64,000 nt of DNA, from positions 1 through 64,000 of the forward strand of contig NZ_PYPS01000003.1 in NCBI RefSeq assembly GCF_003027925.1, read 5' to 3'. The notes under the pieces were generated by a model, which saw only the letters and a program-made list of their open reading frames with translations, was not told where the DNA came from and did not search any database. The stretch's first letter is position 1. Each line of letters begins with the position of its first letter. Position numbers and translations under genes: made by a program. Origin of the DNA: Micromonospora sp. RP3T. GTDB taxonomy: Bacteria > Actinomycetota > Actinomycetes > Mycobacteriales > Micromonosporaceae. Below are positions 25,153 through 35,040 of the stretch, piece after piece.

Positions 25153-25653
25153 TCGCTAGTGCTCCGTCATGCAGCCTTAAACGTGTAATCCGGGTGGCGA
25201 ATCTTGGGATCGGCGGCGAATCCGGATTTGGTCGGGCTCGTTGGTTTCGACGTGGGTGTAGTCGCCGATGGCGGACACGAGGTCAACTACCGTTGGAGCA
25301 GCGTGGTGGCCTGCCGGGGTGTGGTGCTGGACTTCTGGTGCTCTTTGATCACGATTGCTTCCACCCGCCCTGGGAGGAGCCGTGGGACGTGGACTGGTCG
25401 TGGCCGGTCGACGCCGCCGAGGTCCAGCAGCTGAAATTTGCCCTCGTCGGGTGCCCGGACCCGCTTGCAGCCATCCTGCGAATCCCGCGCACCGCGGGTT
25501 GCGCGAGACCACAGACAGGCCGCCACCGCGTGAGGTCCCGGTGACGATCGTGCTGACCGAGGACGGGCTGCCGCAAGTCCGGTCGGTACAGGATCTATAG
25601 AGCTGGCAGGACCGGTGGATAGACGGTCAGACGTGGCGAACGTTCAACCATGG
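25153..25653. other. Decayed coding remnants between SUKH gene and D3
   Basis: No intact gene. Short protein-like pieces appear in different frames: VLFDHDCFHPPWEEPWDVDW in the plus strand near 25340-25400, VPVTIVLTEDGLPQVRSVQD near 25540-25600, and a minus-strand piece VDLVSAIGDYTHVETNEPDQ near 25215-25275. They could be remains of an older toxin or immunity cassette, or of a transposase; I cannot assign a family. Confidence 0.35.
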
Positions 25654-25829
25654 CCCCCCCGTTTACCCCCCGAAAACCCAAGCCAAATGTTGGCGAAGAG
25701 TGACAAGAGCCCGTGAGGCCTTAGCGACGTTCTTGCAGCTCAACCACCACCTCAGGCAAGCAGTGACAAGCTCACTCCGGCTACTTTCCGTTACAAGGGG
25801 TCGTCGGTTCGAATCCGGCCGTCCCGACA
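25654..25829. repeat. Direct repeat D3 joined to a tRNA 3' end
   Basis: This copy starts CCCCCCCGTTTACCCCCCGA and keeps the positions of AGTGACAAGAG, TGCAGCTCAACC and CGTTACAAGGGG. It then departs from D1 and D2: after AAGGGG it continues as the T-arm and acceptor end of a tRNA. It bounds the RHS/nuclease/SUKH cassette on the right. Confidence 0.7.
25794..25828 (+). other. tRNA 3'-end fragment, probable attachment site (tRNA-Pro-like)
   Basis: The bases form a T-arm (stem GTCGG 25803-25807, loop TTCGAAT 25808-25814, stem CCGGC 25815-25819), the 7-nt 3' acceptor strand CGTCCCG (25820-25826) and discriminator A (25827). The matching 5' acceptor CGGGACG and the anticodon arm are absent upstream, so this is not a complete tRNA gene. 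The acceptor sequence resembles actinobacterial tRNA-Pro from memory. tRNA 3' ends left behind like this are typical att sites of tyrosine-recombinase elements; no integrase is in the window. Confidence 0.6.
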
Positions 25830-26578
25830 GTAAGAGGGTTTCCGCAGGTCAGTGACTTGTGGGAGCCCTCTTTTCATTGGCCTGGCGCAATCCGACGCCG
25901 TTCAAGGCGCTGCTGGAACCCTTGACTCGGGTAGTTCGGCGAGCGCATTTGGGCTGTCTCTCTGTACACCGGCTGGTAGGCGCGTTGCATGGGCATGGCC
26001 TAGTCGCTGCTGGATCACTAAACGGCAGGCGATTTCGGACAGAAGGGGCGTGCTTTCCTGTGCCGCTCTTGTAGGTCATGTGGTCGCGGCCCGCCGCTAC
26101 GACGACATGATCACCAGGACACCGGGGCGGCAGGTCTGCGCGTAGTCGTCAACTCATGGATGGCGGAAGGCTGGTAGGCCGCGGATGTCCCAGAGGCGGG
26201 GCGGACGAGAGCGCGCCGCCGATCAGCTACCGCCGGTCCCGAAGCCCGAGATTGGGGGGGCGGGCGGTATGGGAGCAGGCGGGTGCGCTGAACGGAGTTG
26301 AACACCGCCCAACGGCATCGAACGGCACTCAACTGCACGCACCACGACCTGCAAGTTCATGTTCTCGCAGGTCAGAGTCGGCGCGGCTTCCTGCGCTCGT
26401 CCGTAGGTGTCAGGAGGTGGCCTGCTGCTTTGCGCACGCACCACGCTACGTGCCGTAGGAGTCCGTTTAGTAGGGATGGATTCGCTTTCGCGCTAACCAT
26501 CTGTGATCTTCTATTGACTGACGGTTGGTGGGGTGGCTACGTTTCGCTCCTCTTGATCGTGTGGGGACGGGGGCGGTC
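25830..26578. other. Noncoding region upstream of the second RHS gene
   Basis: I see no convincing gene in these 750 bp. A hairpin GACCTGC (26346-26352) / GCAGGTC (26367-26373) and short repeated GAACGG/TTGAAC words at 26287-26340 are present, of the kind found next to integrated elements. The promoter of the RHS gene should lie near the right edge. Confidence 0.35.
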
Positions 26579-29500
26579 GTGGACCAAGAGGTTCGTTCGT
26601 CGCGGGTTATTGCGGCAACCCGGTGGTTGCTGCGTCGGGGCGCGTTGGCCGTGTCGGTGTTGTTGGCGGTGACGCTGTTGCCGTTCGTGCCGGCTTACGC
26701 TGGGCCTTCTCGCGGCGGTGCGGCGGCGAAGGATCGCTCGGTTCCGGTCTCACGGGTGGCTACGCGCAAGCCGGTGGTGGCGCAGTCCACCAGGCAGCAG
26801 TGGAAGCCGTCGCCGGGGCGTGTCGCGTCCGGTGGTTCGGCGGACCTGGAGGTTGCGTCTGCGGCGTCTGCTGCGGGCAAGCGTCGGGCTGCGGTTGGGG
26901 GCCTGCCGGTTTCTGTGATGGCGGATGGGTCGGCGCCTGCTCCGGACGGCGTGCACGTGCAGGTCTTCGATCAGGGGCAGGCGCGTGAGGCGGGGGCGGC
27001 GGCGGTGGTGCGGGTCGCAGCCCGTGACACGGTGACCGGTCGGGCCCGGGTAGAGATCGACTACTCGGGGTTGACGGGGCTGTTCGGCGCGGCGTGGGCT
27101 TCACGAGGTTTACGCCTGGTGTCGTTGCAGGGCTGTACGACGGGTGCGGCCGGTGAGTTGTCGTGCCGGCAGGCGGCGCCGTTGCCGACGCGCCACGATC
27201 GGGCGGCGCAGGTGGTGTCGGCGGCGGTTGACGTGCCGGCGCGTAGCGCACTGACCCCGGAGTCACCGCAGGCTCAGCCGTTGGACGGAGCGATGGTCGC
27301 TCTGGTGGCGGGACCCGCAGGGCAGACCGGCACGTTCTTGAAGACGCCGTTGAACGCCTCGGCGAGCTGGTCCGCTGGCAGCCAGGCGGGAGATTTCTTC
27401 TGGTCGTACGACATGGAGGTACCGGAGTCGGCGGGCGGGTTGGATCCGGAGATCGGTCTGGACTACTCCTCGGGCCGGGTCGATGGGCAGACCAACGGGG
27501 AGAACACGCAGACGTCGTGGATCGGTGAGGGCTGGGACTACCACCCCGGTTACATCGAGCGGTCCTACCGGACGTGCAAGGACGACCTGGCGAACTCCCC
27601 GGCCTATACCAACGCCACGGGTGACCTGTGTTGGCGTGACTACAACGCGACGCTGGTGTTGAACGGCAAATCGACCGAGCTGGTCCGAGACGACACGACC
27701 CAGCAGTGGCGGTTGGCTGACGACGACGGCTCCAAGATCGAGTATTTGACGGGGGGGACCAGCGACACCCGGAACTGGAACAACGAGCGGTGGCGGCTGA
27801 CCACCCCGGACGGCACCCGCTACACGTTCGGCGCGAACTGGATCGACAGCCGGGAGACCTTCTCCGTTCAAGGCGTGCCCGTGTTCTCCAACCACGCTAG
27901 TGACCCCTGCTACAAGACCGGCGGATTCGCCGGCTCATGGTGCGGGATGGGCTACCGGTGGAACCTCGACCTGGTTGAGGACACCAGCGGCAACGTCATG
28001 TCGTACTTCTACTCCAAGGAGTACAACCGCACCACCCGCGCGGGTAACGCCAGCGCCTTGACCACCTATGACCGGGCCGCGACATTGTCGCGGATCGAGT
28101 ACGGCTCGCGCGGCTTCCCGCAACCCACGACGGCACCGATGCAGGTCGTGTTCTCCACCGCCCCGCGCTGCCTGGGAACCTGCGGCACCGAGGCGAGCCC
28201 CACGGTCGCGAACTGGCCGGAGACCCCGTGGGACCTCACCTGTTCCACCGCCCCGTGCACCGTCTCCGGCCCGACGTTCTGGACCGCCCGACGGCTGCAG
28301 TTCATCACCGCGCAGGTCCGACGCGGCACCAGCTACGTCGACGTGGACAAGTGGGAGCTACTGCACCAGTTTCCCGCCACGGGCGAAGACGCGGCGTTGA
28401 CCTCGCCTGCGCTGTGGCTGGCGCGGATCCGCCGCACCGGCGGGGACGGCACTGCCACTGAGACGCTGCCGGATGTCACGTTCGGTGGTACCCGGTATGC
28501 CAACCGCACCGACTTCAACGTCGCTGCCGGAGCCCCAGCCACGAACAAGTACCGGGTCACCGCGGTCGGCGACGAGACCGGCGGCGAAATCCTCGTGACC
28601 TACGAGGGTTCCGACTGCACGATCACTGCCCTGCCCGCGGACCCGGCTCAGAACACCAAGCGGTGCTTCCCGCAGTACTACAGCCCGCCGGACAACGTCG
28701 GTGGCTGGTCGTGGTGGAACAAGTACCGCGTCAAAGAGGTGACCGAGCGGGACAACGTCGGCGGATCACCGAACGTCACCACCTCCTATGCCTACGCCAC
28801 CACCGCGACCGTCGGCTCGGTGACTGTGGGATCGGCGACCACTGTGCTGTGGCATCACAACGACAACGCCTGGGCCTCACCGTTGGAGAAGCGCAGCTGG
28901 TCGGACTTCCGGGGCTGGCCCATCGTCACCGTGACCAAGGGCGCCAGCACCGAAACTCGTTCTCAGTCCATGTACGTGTACTTCCGCGGCATGTACGGCG
29001 ACCGCACGGACGCCGGGGAGAACACCCGGGCAGCCACCGTTCTGGCCTCGGACAACTTCCCGGTCACCGACTTCAACGCCTACGCCGGCATGCTGCGTGA
29101 GCGCATCGACTACGCCAGCCCCGGCGGGCAGCCCTTGCTGCGGCAGATTTACGGACCGTGGCGCGGCCTGACCGCCAAGCGCGTCGAACTGCCGGCATAC
29201 GCGCAGCCGACCACCTTCGAAGCGTTCTACGCCCAGCCGCGGGTCTTCCACACCTACGAGTGGATCGCCGCCACCAGTACCTGGCGCCGCTCGGAGGTGT
29301 TCCACCAGTTCGACACCACCTACGGCACCACCCTGAGCACCACCGACAACGGCGACACCTCAGCAACGGGCGACGAAACCTGCACCACCTACACCTACGC
29401 CCGCAACGTCACGCCCGGCTTCTGGCTGACCGAACTGCCCGCTGAGGAAACCACCACCGACTGCACCGCCAACCCGGCCCCGGCGAACATCCTCGCCGGA

Positions 29501-32500
29501 ACCCGCACCTACTACGACGGCACCACGACAGTCGGAGCCACCCCCACCAAGGGCCTGGAAACCCGCGTCGACGAGCTGGCCACCTACACCGGCACCACCC
29601 CGAACTGGATCACCACCGACACCACCACCTACGACGCGCACGGCCGGGTGAAGACCAGCAAGGACGGCGTCAACCGCACGACCTCCTTCGACTACGTGCC
29701 CGCCACCGGCAGCCCGGTGACCGCCGTGACCGAAACCAACCCGGCCGGGCACACCACCACCGACACCCTCGACCTTCGAGGACAACCCACCTCGTCGGTC
29801 GACGCGAACACCAAGACCACCACCGCCAAGTACGACCCCCTCGGACGCCTCACCAAAATCTGGCGGCCCGGTCGCACCACCTCACAGACGCCGAACACCG
29901 AATACGCCTACAGCGTCACCAAGACCGCACCCACCACCGTGCAGACCAAGACGCTCGGACCCAACGGCAACCAGATCAGCTCCTACGAAATCTACGACGG
30001 CCACCTGCGCCCACGGCAGACCCAGACCACCGCGCCCGACGGCAAACGCGTCATCAGCGACACCCGCTACGACACGCGTGGCCTCGAAGCGGCCGAGTCG
30101 GCGTTCTACAACAACGCCTCCGCACCCACCGGCACGCTGCACACCTTCGCCGACACCGACGTCAGCACCCAACGCCGCTACACCTACGACGGCCTCGAAC
30201 GCCCCACCGTCGATGCCCTCTGGGCGCAGAACGTCAAAAAGTGGGAGACACTCGCCGCCTACGACGGCAACAGCGTGGCCGTCACCCCACCATCCGGTGG
30301 CACCCCGGTAACCCTGATCAAGGACGCCCAGGGCAACACCACCGCCAAGCGCCAATACCAGGGCGCCACCCCCACCGGCGCCTTCGACGAAACCAGCTAC
30401 GGCTACGACCGCCTCGACCGGCTCACCTCCATCACCGACGCCGTCGGCAACACCTGGACCCATACCTACGACCGGCTCGACCGGCTCGTGGCCAGCACCG
30501 ACCCCGACGCCGGCAACTCGTCCTACACCTACGACGACGCCGACCAACTCACCACCACCACCGACGGCCGCGGCGACGTCCTCTACCGCGCCTACGACGC
30601 ACTCGGCCGCCCCACGGAGCTACGCGACGACACCGCCACCGGCAACCTCCGCGCCAGCTGGACCTACGACACCCTCGCCAAGGGATACCTCACCTCAGCT
30701 ACCCGCCATGACACATCCGGTGCGTACATCCAGCAGTTCACCGGCTACAGCGATCTCTACCAGCCCACCGGTCAAAGCACCGTCGTCCCCGCCAGTCAGG
30801 GAAACCTCGCCGGGACATACACCACCGGCTTCAGCTACCACACCGACGGATCACTGGCCAGCACCGATCTGCCCGCCAAGGGCGGCCTGCCAGCTGAGAC
30901 CGTCAGTAACACCTACACCGACCAGGGCTACCTCACCAGCGTCACCGGACTGGCCACATACCTCGCCAGCGCCCAGTACTACTGGCACGGCGCTGTCAAA
31001 CAACAACTCCTCGGTTCCGGTGCCAAACGCGCCCGCTTCACCAGCACCATTGACGATGCCACCGGTCGACTCAACGCTCTGCTAGCCGAGACCGAGAACC
31101 AGACCACGCCCGGCAACTGGGACGAGAAACTCACCGAGCAATACGCCTACGATCCCGGCGGAAACATCACCAGCATCGCTGAGACCAACGCCGGCTCTGT
31201 CGTAGCCAATCAGTGCTTCGGCTACGACTACCTCCAACGCCTCACCGAAGCCTGGACCACCACGGCAATCGCCTGCCAAAACGTCCCGGGCCAAGCCATC
31301 GTCGGCGGCGCCGACTCCTACTGGCACAGCTACACCTACGACAAGACCGGAAACCGCACCACCGACACCCGCCACACCGCCAGCGGTGACACCACCCGCA
31401 CCTACAGCTACCCCACACCGGCAAGCAGCCGCCCCCACGGCTTGGACAGCATCACCACCAATGGCGGTGGACCGACGACGACCTACACGTACGACAATGG
31501 CGGCTACCTCAAGACCCGCATCTCCACCGGTAAGCCCAACCAGACACTCACCTTCGATGCCGAAGGGAGCCTCACCCACCTTACCGACGGTGCTGTCAAC
31601 CACACCTATCTCTACGACGCCGACGGCAACCGACTGATCGCTGACAACCCGGGTGCAGACAAGACCCTCTACCTCGACGACACCGAATACCGCCTCAACC
31701 ACAACACCGGGCAGGTCATCGGCACCCGCTACTACCCCAACGCCGTCCGCACCCCCGCCGGGCTCACCTGGACCGCCGCCAACCACCACGGCACCAATCA
31801 GCTCGCCATCGACAGCTCCACCCTCACCGTCACGCGCCGACGCCTCACCCCGTTCGGCGAGGACCGCGGAGCGCCCCCCAGCACTTGGCCGGACAACAAG
31901 GGCTTTGTCGGGGGAACCAGCGACCCCACCGGTTACACCCATCTCGGTGCGCGCGAGTACGACCCGACCACGGGACGATTTCTCTCGGTCGATCCCCTTG
32001 TCGAGTACGGCGATCCGCAGACTCTTCACGGGTACGCCTACAGCAACAACAGCCCCATCACCTACTCAGACCCGGACGGGTTGATGAGGACTGCTCGGGA
32101 TGTCGGAGGAGGCGGCTCCGTCGGCGGCGGAGGCCGTGGAGGTGCCAGCACCCCGACCTATCGCGGGCCCAACGGTGGCGCCACCAGCGCACGAGCTGCT
32201 GCTCGCTATAGCAGGACTCCGCGTATGAACCCTCGTCAAGAAGCCCGCGAAATGCGGGCGATGAAGGATCACATTCGCGCCAACCCGAACAAGAACCGTC
32301 TTTCGAAGTCAACCCCCAAGCGGAAGCCATCGGGTGGCCATAATGGCCCGAAGGGCAATAGCAAGGGTAAGACCTCTCGTAAGGGTGGAGGCACGAGCAA
32401 GGGCACCAAGAATAGCCGGAGTAAGGGCGGCTCCAACAAGGGCAGGGGCAAGGGCGGCTCCAGTAACGGCAAAAGCAAGGGCGGCTCCAGCAAGGGAAAG

Positions 32501-32857
32501 GGTGGCAAGGGGTCATCTAGGGGCAAAGGGACTCCTCCCGGCCGTACGGGTAAGGACCGGGATGGCGACAGGCAACGGCCTGAGGCGGAGGCGGCTGCCC
32601 GCGAGGGGACGGAACGCGCCGATCGCGTAGCGGAGGGTTTCGGAACTGGGCTGCAGGACATGGGCGACATGGCCACATATGGCAAGACCCTGGGCGAAGC
32701 TGCGACCATCAGCTCGAGTTCCAGCAGGGTGCCGAGAAACTATCCGGTGTGGAACAGTCCTGACGCTGGTGGGCCGGCCTTCGGTGTCGAGTGGTTGCTC
32801 GGTCCTGCCGCCTTGATCGCAGTGGTTCGCAGGATGATTGGCATACTGAGACGATGA
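26579..32857 (+). CDS. Second secreted RHS/YD-repeat protein with Lys/Gly/Ser-rich tip and hydrophobic C-terminus
   Basis: A 2092-residue protein from GTG 26579 (starting MDQEVRSSRVIAATRWLLRR with a signal helix at about 20-40); an earlier in-frame TTG at 26525 is less likely. The N-terminal half resembles the beta-propeller/SpvB-TcB-like part of toxin-complex proteins (PEIGLDYSSGRVDGQTNGEN, SWIGEGWDY). YD repeats span about 1014-1710, and the RHS core closes with REYDPTTGRFLSVDP and DPDGL (about 1790-1835). The 257-residue tip is unusual: a strongly basic Lys/Gly/Ser region (about 1918-1988) and an end reading GVEWLLGPAALIAVVRRMIG, a possible membrane-active helix. I see no nuclease or other toxin motif. 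The downstream paralog pair are the likely immunity genes. A TTA codon lies at 27110. Confidence 0.9.
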   Translation: MDQEVRSSRVIAATRWLLRRGALAVSVLLAVTLLPFVPAYAGPSRGGAAAKDRSVPVSRVATRKPVVAQSTRQQWKPSPGRVASGGSADLEVASAASAAGKRRAAVGGLPVSVMADGSAPAPDGVHVQVFDQGQAREAGAAAVVRVAARDTVTGRARVEIDYSGLTGLFGAAWASRGLRLVSLQGCTTGAAGELSCRQAAPLPTRHDRAAQVVSAAVDVPARSALTPESPQAQPLDGAMVALVAGPAGQTGTFLKTPLNASASWSAGSQAGDFFWSYDMEVPESAGGLDPEIGLDYSSGRVDGQTNGENTQTSWIGEGWDYHPGYIERSYRTCKDDLANSPAYTNATGDLCWRDYNATLVLNGKSTELVRDDTTQQWRLADDDGSKIEYLTGGTSDTRNWNNERWRLTTPDGTRYTFGANWIDSRETFSVQGVPVFSNHASDPCYKTGGFAGSWCGMGYRWNLDLVEDTSGNVMSYFYSKEYNRTTRAGNASALTTYDRAATLSRIEYGSRGFPQPTTAPMQVVFSTAPRCLGTCGTEASPTVANWPETPWDLTCSTAPCTVSGPTFWTARRLQFITAQVRRGTSYVDVDKWELLHQFPATGEDAALTSPALWLARIRRTGGDGTATETLPDVTFGGTRYANRTDFNVAAGAPATNKYRVTAVGDETGGEILVTYEGSDCTITALPADPAQNTKRCFPQYYSPPDNVGGWSWWNKYRVKEVTERDNVGGSPNVTTSYAYATTATVGSVTVGSATTVLWHHNDNAWASPLEKRSWSDFRGWPIVTVTKGASTETRSQSMYVYFRGMYGDRTDAGENTRAATVLASDNFPVTDFNAYAGMLRERIDYASPGGQPLLRQIYGPWRGLTAKRVELPAYAQPTTFEAFYAQPRVFHTYEWIAATSTWRRSEVFHQFDTTYGTTLSTTDNGDTSATGDETCTTYTYARNVTPGFWLTELPAEETTTDCTANPAPANILAGTRTYYDGTTTVGATPTKGLETRVDELATYTGTTPNWITTDTTTYDAHGRVKTSKDGVNRTTSFDYVPATGSPVTAVTETNPAGHTTTDTLDLRGQPTSSVDANTKTTTAKYDPLGRLTKIWRPGRTTSQTPNTEYAYSVTKTAPTTVQTKTLGPNGNQISSYEIYDGHLRPRQTQTTAPDGKRVISDTRYDTRGLEAAESAFYNNASAPTGTLHTFADTDVSTQRRYTYDGLERPTVDALWAQNVKKWETLAAYDGNSVAVTPPSGGTPVTLIKDAQGNTTAKRQYQGATPTGAFDETSYGYDRLDRLTSITDAVGNTWTHTYDRLDRLVASTDPDAGNSSYTYDDADQLTTTTDGRGDVLYRAYDALGRPTELRDDTATGNLRASWTYDTLAKGYLTSATRHDTSGAYIQQFTGYSDLYQPTGQSTVVPASQGNLAGTYTTGFSYHTDGSLASTDLPAKGGLPAETVSNTYTDQGYLTSVTGLATYLASAQYYWHGAVKQQLLGSGAKRARFTSTIDDATGRLNALLAETENQTTPGNWDEKLTEQYAYDPGGNITSIAETNAGSVVANQCFGYDYLQRLTEAWTTTAIACQNVPGQAIVGGADSYWHSYTYDKTGNRTTDTRHTASGDTTRTYSYPTPASSRPHGLDSITTNGGGPTTTYTYDNGGYLKTRISTGKPNQTLTFDAEGSLTHLTDGAVNHTYLYDADGNRLIADNPGADKTLYLDDTEYRLNHNTGQVIGTRYYPNAVRTPAGLTWTAANHHGTNQLAIDSSTLTVTRRRLTPFGEDRGAPPSTWPDNKGFVGGTSDPTGYTHLGAREYDPTTGRFLSVDPLVEYGDPQTLHGYAYSNNSPITYSDPDGLMRTARDVGGGGSVGGGGRGGASTPTYRGPNGGATSARAAARYSRTPRMNPRQEAREMRAMKDHIRANPNKNRLSKSTPKRKPSGGHNGPKGNSKGKTSRKGGGTSKGTKNSRSKGGSNKGRGKGGSSNGKSKGGSSKGKGGKGSSRGKGTPPGRTGKDRDGDRQRPEAEAAAREGTERADRVAEGFGTGLQDMGDMATYGKTLGEAATISSSSSRVPRNYPVWNSPDAGGPAFGVEWLLGPAALIAVVRRMIGILRR
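32331..32540 (+). repeat. Low-complexity repeats encoding a Lys/Gly/Ser-rich stretch
   Basis: Imperfect tandem units built on AAGGGCGGCTCC and AGCAAGGG (for example 32424-32435 and 32451-32462) encode KGGSSKGK-type peptide inside the second RHS tip. Slippage or recombination can easily change its length. The product is highly basic and disordered, plausibly binding nucleic acid or anionic envelope polymers. Confidence 0.75.
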
Positions 32858-33405
32858 CGTCGCACCCGACAGACTCCCGACGCGCGGACGGGGTGGGCTG
32901 GAGTCTCCAAGCGCAGCTCCTGCGAGCTGAGTTGCGCGGTGATGAGCGGGAGTGGCGTCGACTCCTGGTCCTGAACAGGCAGGCGGGCGGGAGGTTCGGG
33001 GTGATGCCCGCCGCCTTCGCTCTCGCCTTGCATCGGTGGTTTTCAGTTGTTAAGGACCGGCGTGAGGTCACCCGCTGCGTCGCCCGGTACAACTCGGCAG
33101 CGCCGCCAGAGCACCGGATTCCAGCTCGAGAGGCGGAAGCAGTGCTCCGTGGCACCCTAGGAGAGGCGTACCTGCTCGACCTGGTCGACGAGAAAGCAAC
33201 CGCCCTGATCATGTACTCGATGCTGTTCTGGCTGGCGCATGAACTCGGCCTTTCCGAAGAGCAGCTAGACGACCTCGTGGTCGCTGCAGATGAATTGTCC
33301 GACAGGGCGGTGTCCGTGTCGGAGAGTGACGGCGAGCCAACGCTCGACTTGGAGAATTTCTTGAAAGGGGATGCAATGCGCTGGCGGCCCCTCAATGCAT
33401 CCTAG
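32854..33405 (+). CDS. Candidate immunity protein 1 of the second RHS toxin
   Basis: A 183-residue, soluble, helical protein whose ATG overlaps the RHS stop by 4 bp (ATGA), so it is coupled to the toxin. No known family is recognised. Residues 93-126 (EAEAVLRGTLGE then DEKATALIMYSMLFWLA) align with residues 103-138 of the next gene, so the two are paralogs. Position directly after a polymorphic toxin is the usual place for immunity genes; this is inference from context. Confidence 0.72.
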   Translation: MTSHPTDSRRADGVGWSLQAQLLRAELRGDEREWRRLLVLNRQAGGRFGVMPAAFALALHRWFSVVKDRREVTRCVARYNSAAPPEHRIPAREAEAVLRGTLGEAYLLDLVDEKATALIMYSMLFWLAHELGLSEEQLDDLVVAADELSDRAVSVSESDGEPTLDLENFLKGDAMRWRPLNAS

Positions 33406-33435
33406 AGTCCTTGCGTAGGAAAAAGGAAGGATCGG

Positions 33436-33948
33436 TTGGTAAGTGACATGGCGCGGAGCCGGCGTAATCGTTATCGAAATAGGGCTGACTCGGAAGGTCT
33501 TGAGGTGGGACCCCGAACGCTGATGGGCCGCTTTCTGTTGGCAAGCATGCTTCGCCACAAACAGGAAAGCGATCGGCTCGCGGCAGAGTTCAACGAGTTC
33601 GGTTCTCTTGCATCGGCGCACGTCATGATTGCGTCATTTGAGATTGCGGTTGGCCAGATGTTCAAGCCTGGTGTTGATCTCGAAGAGATCGGCATTTTCG
33701 TTTCGGATATGCGCCGTGGCTTCGGCTCGGATGTTCCCTTCCTTGAAACGGAGGCTTTGATCCGGCATATGTTAGGCGAAGACACTGCGATCAACGATCT
33801 GTCGGTGAGAACCAAGACGGCGGCAATGATCTTCACGCTGATGGCGTGGGCAGACTTCCAGCAACGCGATGAGGTCAAGGCAACACATCTCGTGCGAGAG
33901 GCAGAGCAACGAGCGTTCGAGCGAGGACATCAGCCAGAGCTAGCCTAA
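33436..33948 (+). CDS. Candidate immunity protein 2, paralog of the preceding gene
   Basis: A 170-residue helical protein, 30 bp after the previous gene. TTG 33436 is chosen because AAGGAAGG (33423-33430) lies five bases upstream; ATG 33448 would be too far. Residues 103-138 (ETEALIRHMLGE, then RTKTAAMIFTLMAWA) match the preceding protein in sequence and spacing. It has a lower GC content than its neighbours and a TTA codon at 33772. It may be a second immunity protein, perhaps an orphan kept from an earlier toxin tip. Confidence 0.7.
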   Translation: MVSDMARSRRNRYRNRADSEGLEVGPRTLMGRFLLASMLRHKQESDRLAAEFNEFGSLASAHVMIASFEIAVGQMFKPGVDLEEIGIFVSDMRRGFGSDVPFLETEALIRHMLGEDTAINDLSVRTKTAAMIFTLMAWADFQQRDEVKATHLVREAEQRAFERGHQPELA

Positions 33949-33952
33949 CTAA

Positions 33953-34520
33953 GGGACGTCTCGTAACTCGGTTGGCGGTCCATCGTGGATCACGTCGGCG
34001 TGCAGGTGATCTCAGCGGCCCGCCCGGAGTGGGTCTTTCCATTTACCGGGCTGCAGCCCGCCCAGTTCCGCAGGCTGGTCCGGCTGGTCGCCGAGCGTGG
34101 CGGTCGATCGCCGGCGACCGGCCAGGCCGGCAGTGGTCTCTCGACCTCGCCGATCGAGTGCTGCTGGTCGCCGCGTACTGGCGCACCAACCTGACGACGC
34201 GCCAGATCGGTTCGCTGTTCGGGTGTCGCACTCCTCCGCCCATCGGGTCATCGACACCGTCGGCCCCCTGCTCGTACTGGCACCGGGACGCCAGCGTCGG
34301 GTCGACCAGATCACCATCGTCGACGGCACCCTCATTCCGACCCGGGATCACCGCCTGGCCGCCCCGAGCAAGAACTACCGCTACTCCACGAATCTGCAGG
34401 TCGCCATCGACGCCCACACCCGCCTCGCGTCTCCCCTCGGCGATCCGCAACCCGGCAACCGCAACGACACCATCGTCTACCGCACCTCGGAGCATCGACC
34501 AGAAGGCGACGACTTCGGCA
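33953..34520 (+). pseudogene. Decayed IS5-family (IS112-like) transposase
   Basis: An IS-type end GGGACGTCTCGTAACTCGG (33953-33971) begins the remnant. Transposase pieces appear in three frames: WVFPFTGLQPAQFRRLVRLV near 34030-34090, then QWSLDLADRVLLVAAYWRTN and RQIGSLFG near 34130-34225, then VDGTLIPTRDHRLAAPSKNY and QPGNRNDTIVY to about 34480. At least two frameshifts separate them, and the C-terminal half with the last catalytic residue and the right IS end are gone. Confidence 0.8.
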
Positions 34521-35040
34521 GGTCGTGCAACGACGGGTTGATGTCCCCATGGAATCGGCTTCGGCGTGCTCGCCCGCTGAGCGCCGCGCGCGACGTACGC
34601 GGCTGACGTGCGGGCCTGGTCACGATGCGGGAGGAATGGAGACCCCGCTGTCGTCGAGCTGTGAGCCGTCCAACGCGCGGTCCGTCTCGACGGCGGTCAG
34701 CGACACGGTCACGTCGCCGTGCGGGGTCGGGAAGCGGGTGAAGTGCAGCAGGACGAAAGTGCTGATCCGGCCACCGCGCGGCCACCACCTCCGTGACGCT
34801 GACCCGCGCTCCCTGCTCGGCGAAGAGCCGGGCGATGCCGTTACCGATGCCACTGCCGCCGCCGGTGACGACGTCGTGTGGCCCGGGAGCAGGTCGGTGA
34901 TCCCCAGGGCCATCACGGTAGGTATCGCGTCGACGACCGAACGAGGACCGTGGCGTGTTCCCGCCGCCATCGCCGCAGCGCTGGAGGAGCATCCCCCGAC
35001 TGGCGGACCATGGACGCTCCGGGCGGGGCGGCGTCGCCCC
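34521..35040. pseudogene. Scrambled gene fragments including an SDR N-terminus
   Basis: No intact gene. On the minus strand near 34760-34890 the piece VVTGGGSGIGNGIARLFAEQ is the NAD(P)-binding start of a short-chain dehydrogenase. It is followed in another frame by STFVLLHFTRFPTPHGDVTV and LDDSGVSIPPAS toward 34620, which belong to something else. The region looks like debris of rearrangements next to the transposase remnant. Confidence 0.5.

Noticed and set aside
25720..25828. Complete tRNA gene
   Set aside because: Only the T-arm and 3' acceptor strand are present; the matching 5' acceptor, D-arm and anticodon arm are absent.
25852..26145. Small open frames between D3 and the second RHS gene
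   Set aside because: No ribosome sites, no recognisable domains, overlapping alternatives in several frames.
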